Assembly (NCBI GenBank): GCA_039090855.1
Contig: CM077005.1
Coordinates: 18,825,921-18,889,920 of the forward strand
DNA length: 64,000 nucleotides
Direction of reading: 5' to 3'
Source: Macrothele yani
Lineage: Eukaryota; Arthropoda; Arachnida; Araneae; Macrothelidae
Shown here: in pieces, positions 22,830 through 35,166 of the stretch
Layout: every line of letters starts with the position of its first letter
Position numbering within the stretch: the first letter of the stretch is position 1
The notes under the pieces: model-generated
Seen by the model: only the letters and a program-made list of their open reading frames with translations
Told to the model about the DNA's origin: nothing
The model's database searches: none
Program-made: the position numbers and the translations under genes

Positions 22830-23604
22830 TTTAACTCATGTATGGTAGATAATTAATTACTATCTTTCCTCGTTGTTCTAACAAGTGAAACAGTATGCCT
22901 AGTTATGAGTTTATTTTTTAAGAAATTCTGTTGAAGTTGTGTGTATGTGAAGATGCACTTTAAAAGTAAAAATTGTCTTAAGAGTCCTTTGTGATAAATG
23001 TCATGGGGAAGTAAGTATTATTGGTAACTCAATCTACAGTGAACTTTTATGTTCAGTGAAATAATAAACACACAAAAAGTAATTCATTATCAATTAAAAA
23101 TCAAATCAAAATAATAAAATTGCAACAATAAGTACAACATTAAGTTATGATCTCCATTGTGAGGTTTGGACACTGCATTTACCTGATTTAAAAAGATCCT
23201 AATTTCACACTGCATGTCTCAAAAAGTTACTAAGGTTAGTTACTGAGCGAAAGGCTAGATCTTTTAATGAGATCTAATATAGTTTGCTGTGTGTGTGTTT
23301 TAGCATGTGTCAGAGCATCAAATGTATTTTTTTTTTTCATTTGATTAACTTGACCATGTTATCTGTTGATAAAGTACCTGGTTCAATGTATATGCATTTT
23401 TTTGAGTGATCCTTTTCTCACTCTCATGCCTGATATTTCTAATTTCACCAAAAAATTGCCCTTGGCTTTTCACTACCATAAAAAAGGGTAAATTACTGTA
23501 ACAATATTTTCATAGTTCAGTTTCTTACATACATGCATATATCACTGGGCTGTTTTCTGAAAAAAAATCAGTGGTTAGCTCCTCAAAGAAATATCATCTA
23601 CCAA
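22830..23604. other. Intron 3, no recognisable feature
   Basis: AT-rich sequence without gene or repeat signature. Confidence 0.45.
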
Positions 23605-24973
23605 ATCAAAGTTACTGATACTCAAAATAGTATAACTATACTAAAAATCCGAAAATTTCTTGGTGTAGAATAGAAATCAAAATTTCTAAGCTTTTGCACA
23701 TCAACCAGATGGCTTTCTCAAGGAAGGTAGACAGCTAACTGCAAACTGGATAATAGAACGTTTCAACACTTTGAATGCGGTGACTAGACAATAAATGATT
23801 AGGGGCAAATGGGATATTTAGAAGAAACAAGGCCACATTGGTTGGGCACGCTGTACTATGGTAGAAAACTCAGCATTATTTGAAGAATTGATTCCAAATA
23901 CGTGGCAACTCCAGAGAGACGCTATCGTTGCAAACCTCGCAGCTGGTCAAGATTTCTAAGGTTTCGCGAATGGCGGTAGATTTGGGTGTGGAGTATGAAG
24001 CTAATTTCTTTACATTACTCCATATAGGATCGGTGGACTTGAACTTGACTTCTCTTGATAGGGCAGTGGTTATTTCCCCCGTCTCTTGTATCTCTTTTAT
24101 GTTCGCTGATTCTAATTCCAAACGAACGTTTGGTCATTTCGATGTAGTATCGCCTGGAGCCATCCGGATATTTTAGTGGGATGGCATAAACACCTGCCTC
24201 ATTGAGAAGAGGGGGCTTGTCAATATTTCTCTTAAGCATCGTGTATGAAGATGCCGGAGACCTTATGCCGACACCAAACTTCATCCTTCTGAGCACGTTT
24301 TTGAGTTGATAGGAAACATTATTTTGGTATGTAGGGAATAGAGCCCAGGTAGCGAAGTTGCAGCATGGTAATATTATTAGCACTGCTGGTTCTGGCTTTC
24401 TCAATGAAGTTATGCATCTGGTTCAAAGTATATCCTGCCTCAGTGGCCAATTCGACGATGTTTCTTAGTTCAGATTGTCTAGAACGAACATCAGATGAGA
24501 CAGCGAAGGCTCTTCGAATTCGAGAACGGAATAAGGTGGTCTTGTAATCATCAAGGCAGAATGAACTGCGGATCATCAGGTTGGGAACGGAGGTGGGTTT
24601 ATAATAGACTTCCGTATGAAGGCGGATGTCATGCGATTTGCTCACTGAGACGTTGAGATAAGATAAGGTAATCTTTCCATAATATCAAGAATGATTAAGA
24701 ATTTTTTCCTATCAGTATCTACGAGTCAGTAGTCAAAATCTAAACTCCTGTGATAGTGCTTTTAATTCCCATAGTGAGAAGTGTTGAAATGTTCTATTAT
24801 CCAGTTTGCAGTTAGCTGTCTACCTTCCTTGAGAAAGCCATATCTGGTTGATGTGCAAAAGCTTGGAAATTTTGATTTCTATTCTACACCAAGAAATTTT
24901 CGAATTTTTAGTATAGTTATGCTATTTTGAGTATAATTTGGTGTACAGTTCCTACTTTTTCAAAGTTACTGAT
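23605..24973 (-). mobile_element. Penelope-like insertion 1 with inverted tail and 14-bp target duplication
   Basis: TCAAAGTTACTGAT stands at 23605-23618 and 24960-24973 and bounds the insertion (23619-24959). The 3' tail of the element (23620-23770, minus sense) is repeated inverted at the other end (24780-24930), from AGTGTTGAAA through TTATCCAGTTTGCAGTTAGC to TATTTTGAGT. The right-hand copy continues 29 bases further. Between them is a 5'-truncated reverse transcriptase/endonuclease ORF on the minus strand. An inverted partial copy at the 5' end is a known habit of Penelope-like elements. Confidence 0.88.
23876..24645 (-). pseudogene. Penelope-like RT thumb plus GIY-YIG endonuclease, frameshifted
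   Basis: Three overlapping minus frames make up the C-terminal half of a Penelope-like protein. 24645-24319 gives the post-palm region (SKSHDIRLHTEVYYKPTSVP, then SRIRRAFAVSS). 24404-24015 gives the linker and GIY-YIG start: GVYAIPLKYPDGSRRYYIEM, where the expected YIG reads YIE, then FGIRISEHKRD with the catalytic Arg. 24121-23876 gives RETLEIL with the metal-binding Glu. The Gly-to-Glu change and the frame breaks make the endonuclease dead. Confidence 0.82.
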
Positions 24974-25599
24974 GCCATTAAACTTTGATGTACTACATGT
25001 CTCACACAAAGCCCTTTTCCCCTGGCCCTTCCATGATTTCCAATGCCTTCCTCTACCTTTGTTTCCTATCACTTCAGCTGAATAAATTATTCTCTTAGCA
25101 CCTCATCACTCATTCTTTCAACTTATCTCAGAATATTTGCCTCTGCTCTACTAATACTATTTTTCTTCACATTACACATCTGCATCTACACATTTGTTCT
25201 TCACACGATCAGAACATGTTTTTGTTCAGTCCTCCAAAGGTGAAATATGTCGTACCACTAAAACAAGTTTTGTACCGTGTCCAATTCCATATGAAATTTA
25301 TCTTTCCTATCAGTATCTACAAGTCAGTAGTTAAAATCTAAACTCCTGTGATAGTGCTTTTAATTCCCATAGTGAGAAGAATTGCCAGGGAAACATGTAA
25401 CACACAAAGCTTCACACATAAGTTACTACCTTCATCAGCCATGTAATGAAACATGTGGGTAAGAACATCAGTTGTTGCCAGATTTCAAACTTGCTTTCCA
25501 AATGATATTGATATTAAAAGGTGCGTCTGATAATAAATGAAATGTAGATGAAAAAATAATGAAAAAAGTTTGTAGTACATGAAAAAATAAGACATCTGA
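24974..25599. other. Intron 3; short second copy of Penelope-like 1 sequence
   Basis: The block CCTATCAGTATCTAC(G/A)AGTCA to CATAGTGAGAAG at 25303-25380 repeats 24704-24781, which is inside Penelope-like insertion 1. It is therefore a fragment of a related copy. The rest shows nothing. Confidence 0.55.
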
Positions 25600-25680
25600 A
25601 AATAAGTCCTAATGCGTCTTTTGGAGCAAAAATTAATATAAGACCCGATCTTATTTTCGGGGAAACACGGTAGTAGATCT
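25600..25680 (-). mobile_element. Remnant of a widespread TIR element (GAAAATAAGACC type)
   Basis: Read on the minus strand: TACCGTGTTTCCCCGAAAAT, AAGATCGGGTCTTATATTAA, TTTTTGCTCCAAAAGACGCA. I recognise this as a short DNA-element terminus seen in many animal genomes, with the typical ATAAG words. I cannot name the family with certainty and see no second end. Confidence 0.4.
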
Positions 25681-25689
25681 ATTCTGTGA

Positions 25690-26760
25690 TTCAAATCTCT
25701 TAATTAGTCTATGTACTATGAGGGGTGGAAAGCCATGCGATTTGCCAATGTTGATGATGTTCTGATATTCTTTTTGAAGAGCAAAATGACTTGCAAATAA
25801 GGTTGGCTCTGTGTATGTACGACTTTAGAGCAGCCAATTTGTAGTTTTCAAAGGTGCAAGACGATATGACGATATCAAGAATTCTTCTGTTTTAATTCCC
25901 ATTTGGATGGAAATTTTCTGTAGCTATTTGATCTGGCCACATGCTTTTGAGCATTTTCTTTTCTTATGATACTGTGTTTATACTACTGTTGTGAAGTTTG
26001 TTGATTGAAATTATTGATTTTATGATTCAGTGCATATCTTAAGATTACAACATAGTATTTTTGTGTTAGGTGTATTTATGTGTTATGGGTTCGGTGCATC
26101 TGGAATCTGCTACTGAAGTTATGGCTGATCCCAGTAATTAAGTCAGGTACTCTGCTTATCTCACTTTCCCTGTGACAACCATTTTGAAGTATTACTTACT
26201 GCACTCCTAGGCCCAGTCGCAGATTGCTCAACAAATCTTGCAGATCAATTTACTCTTTTCTTTTCCAATATAATTCACACCCAAAAAAAAAAAAAAAAAA
26301 AAAAAAAAAGGTCCTTTTTTTCTTTTCTGCAGCTTTGCTTAAAAATCTGCAGACAAATAAATGGATCCAAGCAACGTTTCCATTTCCCCCACCACGCCGC
26401 CGCCTTCCTCCTGTAGACGAAATGTTGTCAGTGCCGTGTGGGTGGGTGGTCAAGGCACATCGTGGCACAGCCATAACCACTGGTTGGAAGGGGGTTACGA
26501 GAGGACTCCGTTTTCGAGGGTGGAATGTTGCAGGGCTTAATGTTAGCTCCCGAGGGGACGTGCCGCGCAGTTATCAGATTTCCCGGAAAGAGCGAAGTCA
26601 CAATTTCTGAGGGAACAGTTTCTTGCTCCCTCAGAATTGTTCCCTCGCAAAAAGAAACATATTTCTCCAGTCCGTATACACCCTTCAATTCTTATTTCAT
26701 GATAAATTTATGAATTTTTAAGCAAATGAGTGAATCTGTTTTCTAATTTTATTTTGTTCT
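25690..26760. other. Intron 3; poly(A) tract and a small perfect-loop hairpin
   Basis: An A run lies at 26283-26309. At 26600-26638 CAATTTCTGAGGGAAC and GCTCCCTCAGAATTG can pair across a 7-base loop. Sequence from 26350 to 26670 is GC-richer than its surroundings and may be a repeat, but has no second copy in this window. The ORFs of 128 and 76 codons run through the poly(A) and are not credible. Confidence 0.4.
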
Positions 26761-26761
26761 G

Positions 26762-27115
26762 CTGCTTAAACAAACATTTCTGATGGCAGAAATTGTAATT
26801 CACATGTTTTTTCAGTCATGTAATTTCGTCAAAAATATGTGGCCACTGTTCGGCGGGAAAGTGCCTTCCTGTTTGTTTACGCTTTCACGGCTCTCATGTG
26901 CAACTGTTAGTATCCATAGCTTCCTTGCCCCGCTGCTTAAGCATTTCTAATAGTGTATTTTTAACGGAAATTATATTTTTTCGCTTTTTTTTAATTCTTT
27001 ATTCATACAACTTTGTCAAAAATACGTGGCCAATGTTCGGTGGGAAAGCCACTTCCAGTTTATTTACATTTTTGCAGCTGTCTTGTATGGCTGTTATTTA
27101 TTCATAGCGTTCCCT
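26762..27115 (+). repeat. Tandem duplication of about 175 bp
   Basis: GCTGCTTAA...GTCAAAAATATGTGGCCA-CTGTTCGGCGGGAAAG...CATAGC-TTCC (26762-26933) recurs with about 15-20% change at 26934-27115, where TACGTGGCCAATGTTCGGTG-GGAAAG is clear. Two copies, non-coding. Confidence 0.75.
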
Positions 27116-27119
27116 GTCC

Positions 27120-27990
27120 AACATATAACAGGGGAAAAGTAACAAAACTTTCATATTTTGCATAGCAAAGCCCAGGTGCCGTATTTTTTTACAAAATGCG
27201 TCACAGCTATCTAAGCCTAAGTTCTTTTATAGTTACCGATGCGACAGTAAGTGATGGATTGAGTTCACGCTTCAGTCAAAATGCAAATAAACTATATGAT
27301 ACTGTTCTTACATTTTTCCAGTTGTGTCCTCAACTGCGCCCTCTCCCGTATGGGGGCGGGGCATAGATATGGGTAATTACTCTCGCCTATGACAGCCGGC
27401 GGATTCGATAGTCGTACAAGCGTAAACAAATGGGGCCCGTCGAACATCGGCAAGATATTTTTGACGAAGTTGAATAGAAAACACCTGAAATGTATTTTTT
27501 CCTCTCCAAAAATTAATTTTCGATCAACAGTGGCAAGTGGGCGACATAAAATTTTGTGCCCTGAAACTTCCTAGTATAAAGCATAGTATAAATACAATAC
27601 TGTAATCAGGAAGTTTTTTCTGAAATATTTTATTTCTAAAAAGGATTTTTTTTTTAGAAGAAACTTCCTGGTTATTGTATCAGGGGTTAAAATTCAGGGC
27701 GGGATGGCGGGATTCCCGCAGAAAAATTTATACTCCCGCCGAAATAAAGTTGTTAACCGCTGCCCGCCTGAAGAAATTTTAAGAAAAAAAAATATATATA
27801 TAAAGTCTTGGGTCCGGTTCTGGACCACTCGCAAAATTCGCGCATTAAAAACGTATCCTTTGTAAAAATATGTGCGTTAGAAAACGACCGTTCAGAGTTA
27901 CGAATATGCAATCGAATACATCGTTCATGTCAGGAACATAATCAGTTTATGGACACATGAATCAGCTTCCATATGTAGCCGCAAGAGCAG
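27120..27990. other. Intron 3, no gene; imperfect hairpin
   Basis: AATCAGGAAGTTTTTTCT near 27603 and AGAAGAAACTTCCTGGTTAT near 27656 can form a hairpin around an AT-rich centre. GGCGGGATGGCGGGATTCCC near 27700 is a GC island of unknown origin. No gene is recognised. Confidence 0.4.
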
Positions 27991-28720
27991 TTCACTTTGC
28001 ATATCGCGGACTGTTAGAAATCAAACGTGAGATACATCTTTGGATTCACGGAATTCCGCTTTTTCGCCATAATTCGGGTATCTCCAAATCGATGCAAAAA
28101 AGAAAAAAAAAACAATGTTTTTTTTGGGGGGGGGGGGAGAATTAGTGTGTGTGGGAAGGGGGGGGGGGTCGTTTTCCGTCTGGGGAACGGTATTCCGTTT
28201 TTCAGAACTTCCGAAAATGAAAGTTAAATGGAGTGAAAAATTTTCTCGCGAATTTTCCTCTGTCTAGTATTGTTGCTAAATATCAGTTTATTGCATAAAT
28301 GTTTGTATTTCGTCTTGAAAGTGTAGACAACAATTTCCGGTATCGGAAGTTCAACTGAGCAAAAGTTTCCATGTAAACCTTAGGCACAAGTTTCTTCCGC
28401 AGATTGGAGAAACTCTGACTTTGTTGTCATCATTTGCATCGTTCTCAAAACTAAAGATAATTACTTTCGAAAAGTGAAGTTAGATGAACTGCAGATTTAA
28501 TCTGTAATTGTAATTTTTTTCTCTCGCGATATTCCCTCTGCTGAGTGTTGTTGTAAAATAATTTTGTTCAATAACAGATTGTGTTTCAGCTTGAAAATGG
28601 AGGAAAACTTTCCGAAAATGGAAGGCGGATGGAGGAAAGATTTTTTTCGTAATCGTAAATTTTTTTGCTATGTTCCCAGTGTCATGAATCAAATGTCATT
28701 TTCTCTCCATAAATAGTTGC
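27990..28720 (+). repeat. Dispersed repeat, copy 2
   Basis: This shares the block order of 11096-11935: CGGAATTCCGCTTTTTCG, a GGGG-rich run, TATTGTTGCTAAATATC, then CTTGAAAGTGTAGACAACAA-TTTCC. At least two internal units are visible (28050-28400, 28400-28690). It encodes nothing recognisable. The copies are clearly diverged, so the family is old. Confidence 0.6.
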
Positions 28721-29559
28721 AAACGGAAAAACTTGCACATTTATCATATCAGAACAATAGTTGAATCAACCAAGCCTCAATTATGTGAACTGCAAACATC
28801 TCATACATAGAATTAAAGATTTTTTTTTCAGAGCTGAAGGGAAACATGTTCAAAAATAGTAAATTAGTTGACCCTTGTAGTACTAAACTTGCACATCACA
28901 ATGCCCAGTGAAGGTTTATTTTATCTTTTGTGATTGAGATAGATGGCAGATTTCCTTCCTCCACAGTGGAACTCTTTTTGAAGTTTGAGTGTGTAGAGCT
29001 TGAATCTCTGAAGCAATACACACACAAAAAAAAAGTTTTGGTAGACGAAAAGCTTGGCAGACCAGTTTTTTTTTTTTTTTTTTTTTTTCAAAAATGAATG
29101 AAGATGCAGTTATGGAATATTCACTATTAAAACATAGCTGAAAAAAATAAAGAGTACATGTGCCAATGTCCAAAGTTTTCTAAAAGTTTTATAAGCACAC
29201 ATTTCCATCAGTGTGAAAAGGTTCTGCTTTAAATGTCTTATGTTGCGTTTAAGAAACATACCATGTGAACGTGGCTTTAGCACAGAAAACAGAATTCAGT
29301 CAAAATTTAGAGATTCGCTGAGCAGCAAAAATCTTAATGCATATTAATTCTAAAATTGGGCCTGATAAGCCCTCAAAAGTAAAACAACAGCTTATCAAAG
29401 CTTGCCGACTGTGGCAAGGAATGAAAGACAGACATATATACTACAGGCCTGCGGGGTGGGTAGGGGCGAGTGTCCGTAGACTAATTTTGGGTTTCCAATA
29501 TCTGTGTTGCAGACAGCTTAGCAAAATTCTGCAACTGGGCTCCTAGGGAATAATGTTTT
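28720..29559. other. Intron 3, no recognisable gene
   Basis: AT-rich with a T run at 29067-29088. Nothing else recognised up to the Penelope-like target site. Confidence 0.45.
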
Positions 29560-29644
29560 TCTCAGACATGAGACAAAGAAAGGTGACTTGATCACGCTAG
29601 TTACGTTAACTAAAACTTTTACAAACAGTTCGTAAGTTGGAAGC

Positions 29645-29675
29645 TTTCGACCTTATCTTAGGTCTTCATCACGCC
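29645..29675 (-). ncRNA. Hammerhead-ribozyme-like core (degenerate), arm 1
   Basis: Mirror of the arm 2 motif, read on the minus strand: GTGATGA, GACCT/AGGTC stem with AAGATA loop, GAAA. Identical sequence, including the core G, so that change predates the dimer. Confidence 0.55.
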
Positions 29676-30469
29676 AATGGAGGACTAAGATTGTTGCCAG
29701 ATTCTACATTTGAATTTTTCCTATTTTTGTTGCCAAAACTTAGAATTGATCTCCAGATTAACGGAATGTAGAGAGGAGATTCGGAGTTGCAAGTCATTGA
29801 GTTGAAAATAATTTCTATGCTTTCACGGTAACGGAGGGCAAAACGATTGTCAAACGAAGCAATTCGTTTTGCTTCGTTCCAGTGGGGAACTGCAGATGTG
29901 TCTTCCATTGTCAAAATAGACAAGGCAGTGTTGGGATTGCCTTTCGAAACATCTTTTCTATGTTCTAAAATTCTATGGCTTATGCTCCTGTATGTGCTTC
30001 CAATGTATAAGTTATCCCCAGTAGAAGAAGAGATAGGAATGCAGTAAACTCCTGGGAGGTTCAGGCTTTCAACTTTGTCCCTATCCCTTTGTAGAAGTTT
30101 CAAGATGTTTGGGGTAGATTTAATGGCAAGATGGTAACCAAAACTTCTAAAAAGAATCTGTAACTTATAAGCATAGGAAGGATGGTAAGGAACAGAACCA
30201 CAGAATTTCAGGTCTTCTTTCTTGTGAGGAAGGAGGCATTCGATTTTCGAATGGTTTTCATATTTCTTTATGAGGGAGTTGACTGTAACAGCAGGGAAAC
30301 CATGAGAGAGGGCTATTGTAGAAATTTTGGAGAGTTCTTCTTGAAGAGAGAGTTGGCTGTTGCAAATGATATGAGCCCTGTGGATGTAGGACTTCAATGC
30401 TGCAAGCTTGTAGAGATGCAGGGTGCAAGATTTGTAGGGAATGATGTTAGTGGCTGCAGAATCTTGCAC
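29669..30469 (-). CDS. GIY-YIG endonuclease domain of Penelope-like element, arm 1
   Basis: An open frame of 266 codons, 5'-truncated, starting in the 29-bp spacer. Residues 1-110 are the post-RT region (SLIKKYENHSKIECLLPHKK; CGSVPYHPSYAYKLQ). The GIY-YIG nuclease follows: GVYCIP at 140-145, LYIGSTY at 154-160, catalytic Arg in HRILEHRKD near 166, and the metal-binding Glu in YRESIEI near 216. All key residues are intact. This domain nicks target DNA for retrotransposition. No reverse transcriptase accompanies it, so it cannot act alone. The frame ends at the hammerhead-like motif. It is probably not expressed. Confidence 0.88.
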   Translation of the reverse strand: MQDSAATNIIPYKSCTLHLYKLAALKSYIHRAHIICNSQLSLQEELSKISTIALSHGFPAVTVNSLIKKYENHSKIECLLPHKKEDLKFCGSVPYHPSYAYKLQILFRSFGYHLAIKSTPNILKLLQRDRDKVESLNLPGVYCIPISSSTGDNLYIGSTYRSISHRILEHRKDVSKGNPNTALSILTMEDTSAVPHWNEAKRIASFDNRFALRYRESIEIIFNSMTCNSESPLYIPLIWRSILSFGNKNRKNSNVESGNNLSPPLA

Positions 30470-31186
30470 CCTGCATCTCTACAAGCTTGCAGCATTGAAG
30501 TCCTACATCCACAGGGCTCATATCATTTGCAACAGCCAACTCTCTCTTCAAGAAGAACTCTCCAAAATTTCTACAATAGCCCTCTCTCATGGTTTCCCTG
30601 CTGTTACAGTCAACTCCCTCATAAAGAAATATGAAAACCATTCGAAAATCGAATGCCTCCTTCCTCACAAGAAAGAAGACCTGAAATTCTGTGGTTCTGT
30701 TCCTTACCATCCTTCCTATGCTTATAAGTTACAGATTCTTTTAGAAGTTTTGGTTACCATCTTGCCATTAAATCTACCCCAAACATCTTGAAACTTCTAC
30801 AAAGGGATAGGGACAAAGTTGAAAGCCTGAACCTCCCAGGAGTTTACTGCATTCCTATCTCTTCTTCTACTGGGGATAACTTATACATTGGAAGCACATA
30901 CAGGAGCATAAGCCATAGAATTTTAGAACATAGAAAAGATGTTTCGAAAGGCAATCCCAACACTGCCTTGTCTATTTTGACAATGGAAGACACATCTGCA
31001 GTTCCCCACTGGAACGAAGCAAAACGAATTGCTTCGTTTGACAATCGTTTTGCCCTCCGTTACCGTGAAAGCATAGAAATTATTTTCAACTCAATGACTT
31101 GCAACTCCGAATCTCCTCTCTACATTCCGTTAATCTGGAGATCAATTCTAAGTTTTGGCAACAATCTTAGTCCTCCATTGGCGTGA
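30461..31186 (+). pseudogene. GIY-YIG endonuclease domain, arm 2 (frameshifted mirror copy)
   Basis: This is the mirror image of the arm 1 ORF. A missing T in the T run near 30740 shifts the frame after YAYKLQIL, splitting it into 30441-30791 and 30788-31186. A 36-base in-frame deletion near 31163 removes twelve residues near the C-terminus, between two TGGCAACAA repeats. The GVYCIPI, YIGSTY, RILEHRKD and RESIEI motifs remain in the second piece. Confidence 0.88.
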
Positions 31187-31215
31187 TGAAGACCTAAGAT
31201 AAGGTCGAAAGCTTC
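31181..31215 (+). ncRNA. Hammerhead-ribozyme-like core (degenerate), arm 2
   Basis: GTGATGA (31183-31189), a stem GACCT/AGGTC (31191-31195 with 31202-31206) closed by AAGATA, then GAAA (31207-31210). This is the hammerhead layout CUGANGA - stem II - GAAA, which Penelope-like elements are known to carry. The first core base is G rather than C, which should break the C3-G8 pair, and no clear stem I/III partner or cleavage triplet is visible. The TGA stop codon of the ORF lies inside the motif. Confidence 0.55.
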
Positions 31216-31330
31216 CAACTTACGAACTGTTTGTAAAAGTTTTAGTTAACGTAACTAGCGTGATCAAGTCACCTTTCTTTGTTAATATTGTTACGTGTTT
31301 TGCCCATAATCGTCATGTCTCAGACATGAG

Positions 31331-31604
31331 TTCAGATCAGCGGATCAAGAGACTTAAAACATAAGCAGGCTGTTCATGAAAGCCAATAATCAGCCCACAA
31401 TTAACTGGATGCAGAGGTTTAAGAATATCCAAACACTTTAAATAAATAGGGATAAATGCATTTAAATACATATACTGATAAATGTTTTTAAATGTGCAGT
31501 CAGATGTGTTATACTGGGGCTGTGGAAATCAGAAATTTTCACCCCGTCCTTGATAACGTGGGCCTGTCCTACATGAAACCAGATCACGGTTCTTGTTTTA
31601 TGAC
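31331..31604. other. Intron 3, between Penelope-like 2 and the long-TIR element
   Basis: No feature recognised. Confidence 0.4.
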
Positions 31605-31606
31605 TA

Positions 31607-33379
31607 TACAGGGTACTGACTAAAGTCCTAAGTCACCCAGATAACTCTGGAACGAAGGTAGATATAGTAAATGACCATGCCTTATCAGATGAGATTGACA
31701 GTAGCAACCCTAGTGGCAAAATTAGGAAAGTAGCACGCTTACCTTGAAAACTGTAAAAAATACAGGAAAAAAATTAAGTTAAAAAAATTTTTGAGCATCA
31801 ACGAATTAGTAGGAGGAGGTGATTAGAAGGCCGTAATCTCTTTACTTTTTGGAAGTTAATTCTTGTCGTCATTACTGCAAAAATCTAACTGACAAGCCGC
31901 AGAAGTAAAAGATGCAGACATTTAAGGAAAACAAACATGAATACAGCTTCAGTACAAATTGTAAGCATTTAATGCAAAAGAGATACTTACATAACCTTGA
32001 GTTTAATGTAAAGAGTATTGAATATGTCCCATCCACCACAATGCACATTTGTATGCGAGAAAAAAAGGTCCCATTGCAGGTATCACTCTCTCATAAGCAG
32101 CGTCGATTCAAAGTCATAGATCTGCTATGTACGCTTGATTTTTTTTTTTTTTAGGTAACAGCAGAGGAAGAAATCCATGGGAGTTAGGTCCGAGGATCCT
32201 GGAGGCCACTCTACGTGACCGCCAATAACCAATTATTATCTTTCCCTCAAAAGTGTCGGACAGAAAGTGTTGCTCCGCAGTCATGCTGAAACCACAATAA
32301 TCACGGGTCTTGCAGAGTCCTACCAGATGTTGATCAACCAGCACAATTGATGTCACATCTCATGAAAATAATAGATTTGTAACCACCAAATAATGTTTGT
32401 TTTGTTTGTTAAGCACTCCAGCACGTGTGAACTGCACCTTGTCAGCCCAAAGGATGTTTGATAAAAAGGCTACAGATTCCTCTAAGGTGATCATTGCAGA
32501 ATTGCACCAATCAAGGTGGTATCAGCACTGCACAGTAGGGATGGGCACCATGTTGATGTAACATTTTCCACACGTGAGATTGTGGTAAGCCACATTCCAC
32601 ACTAACTTCCTTTGCACTTGTGTGTGGGTTGACCAAGACATATGCCAGAACGACTAGATGCACATGCATACCTATTACACTGGGTCAGCCCAAATGAGGA
32701 CGAGTTGCAATACTTCTAGTCTCTCTAAGCCATCGAACAGCTCGAGTGATGGTCCACATAGTTGGAGATGGATCAGTAGGAAATTGTAAGGCATACTATG
32801 GTTTGCAGCTTCCCTTGTGGTTTGTCTGAACTCTATGTATTGCAGTATCATCTCACAATACTCTTCATTCAAATAGCCTGCCATGATCTTTGTTCTCACT
32901 CTACGAATGGAGCTCATGATTGAATAATCCTTATACATTGCCACACCGGGGTTTATCTAGCAGGAGAGGTGTGATGTCACAGCCATAATTTGCATGCGGA
33001 AATCAAAGACGTGCAGTCGATGACTTCTTACTCCCCACATTGTGTGGTGTGTTGGCTAGATTTTTGCTGCGATGACAAGGACAAGAATTGGCTTCTGAAA
33101 AGTTAGTGTTTATAGCTTTTTAATCACCTCCACGGTTTCTACATTGTGTCATTTCCAACTAATTCATTGATGCTACACAAGTTTCTAATTTACCTTTTTC
33201 CTGTATTTTTCATAATTTCTTAGATAGGTGGGCTAACTTCCTACTTTTGCCTCTGTAGTCACTGCAGGCAATCTCATCTGATAGCACATGGTCATTTTAC
33301 TATACCTAACTTCCATAGCTTTAGCTATCTTTGTTCCAGAGTTATTTGGGTGACTTAGGACTTCAGTCAGCATCCTGTA
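31607..33379 (-). mobile_element. mariner-like element with long terminal inverted repeats (over 200 bp)
   Basis: TACAGGGTACTGACTAAAGT at 31607 is mirrored at 33379 (revcomp TACAGGATGCTGACTGAAGT). Homology continues through CCTAAGTCACCCA-ATAACTCTGGAAC, ATGACCATG, CAGATGAGATTG and ATACAGGAAAAA for more than 200 bp. Flanking TA pairs are at 31605-31606 and 33380-33381. Length 1773 bp. The interior holds a decayed transposase on the minus strand. Confidence 0.85.
32150..32944 (-). pseudogene. Decayed mariner-like transposase inside the long-TIR element
   Basis: From 32944 the minus strand reads YLNEEYCEMILQYIEFRQ with TTREAANHSMPY, resembling the N-terminal helix-turn-helix found in a group of arthropod mariner-like transposases (YTxEEYxxMLxxYGxxxxNxRxAxxxY). 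Near 32320-32160, HVEWPPGSSDLTPMDFFLC corresponds to the WPPRSPDLTPLDFFLWG catalytic-Asp block. Between them the reading frame is lost, so this is a pseudogene. Confidence 0.65.
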
Positions 33380-33381
33380 TA

Positions 33382-35166
<1,785 letters not shown>

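Larger units (their letters stand above)
29560..31330. mobile_element. Penelope-like insertion 2: palindromic dimer with 13-bp target duplication
   Basis: TCTCAGACATGAG stands at 29560-29572 and 31318-31330. Between them is a hairpin-shaped insertion: arm 1 29573-30431, spacer 30432-30460 (29 bp), arm 2 30461-31282, and a 35-bp extension 31283-31317 present on the right only. The arms appear identical except for a 1-base deletion in a T run near 30740 and a 36-base deletion near 31163, both in arm 2; these account exactly for the 37-base length difference. Each arm is the 3' third of a Penelope-like element (GIY-YIG endonuclease plus tail) in opposite orientation. Confidence 0.93.

Noticed and set aside
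26224..26610. 128-codon ORF with a lysine run
   Set aside because: It depends on translating a poly(A) tract and has no domain.
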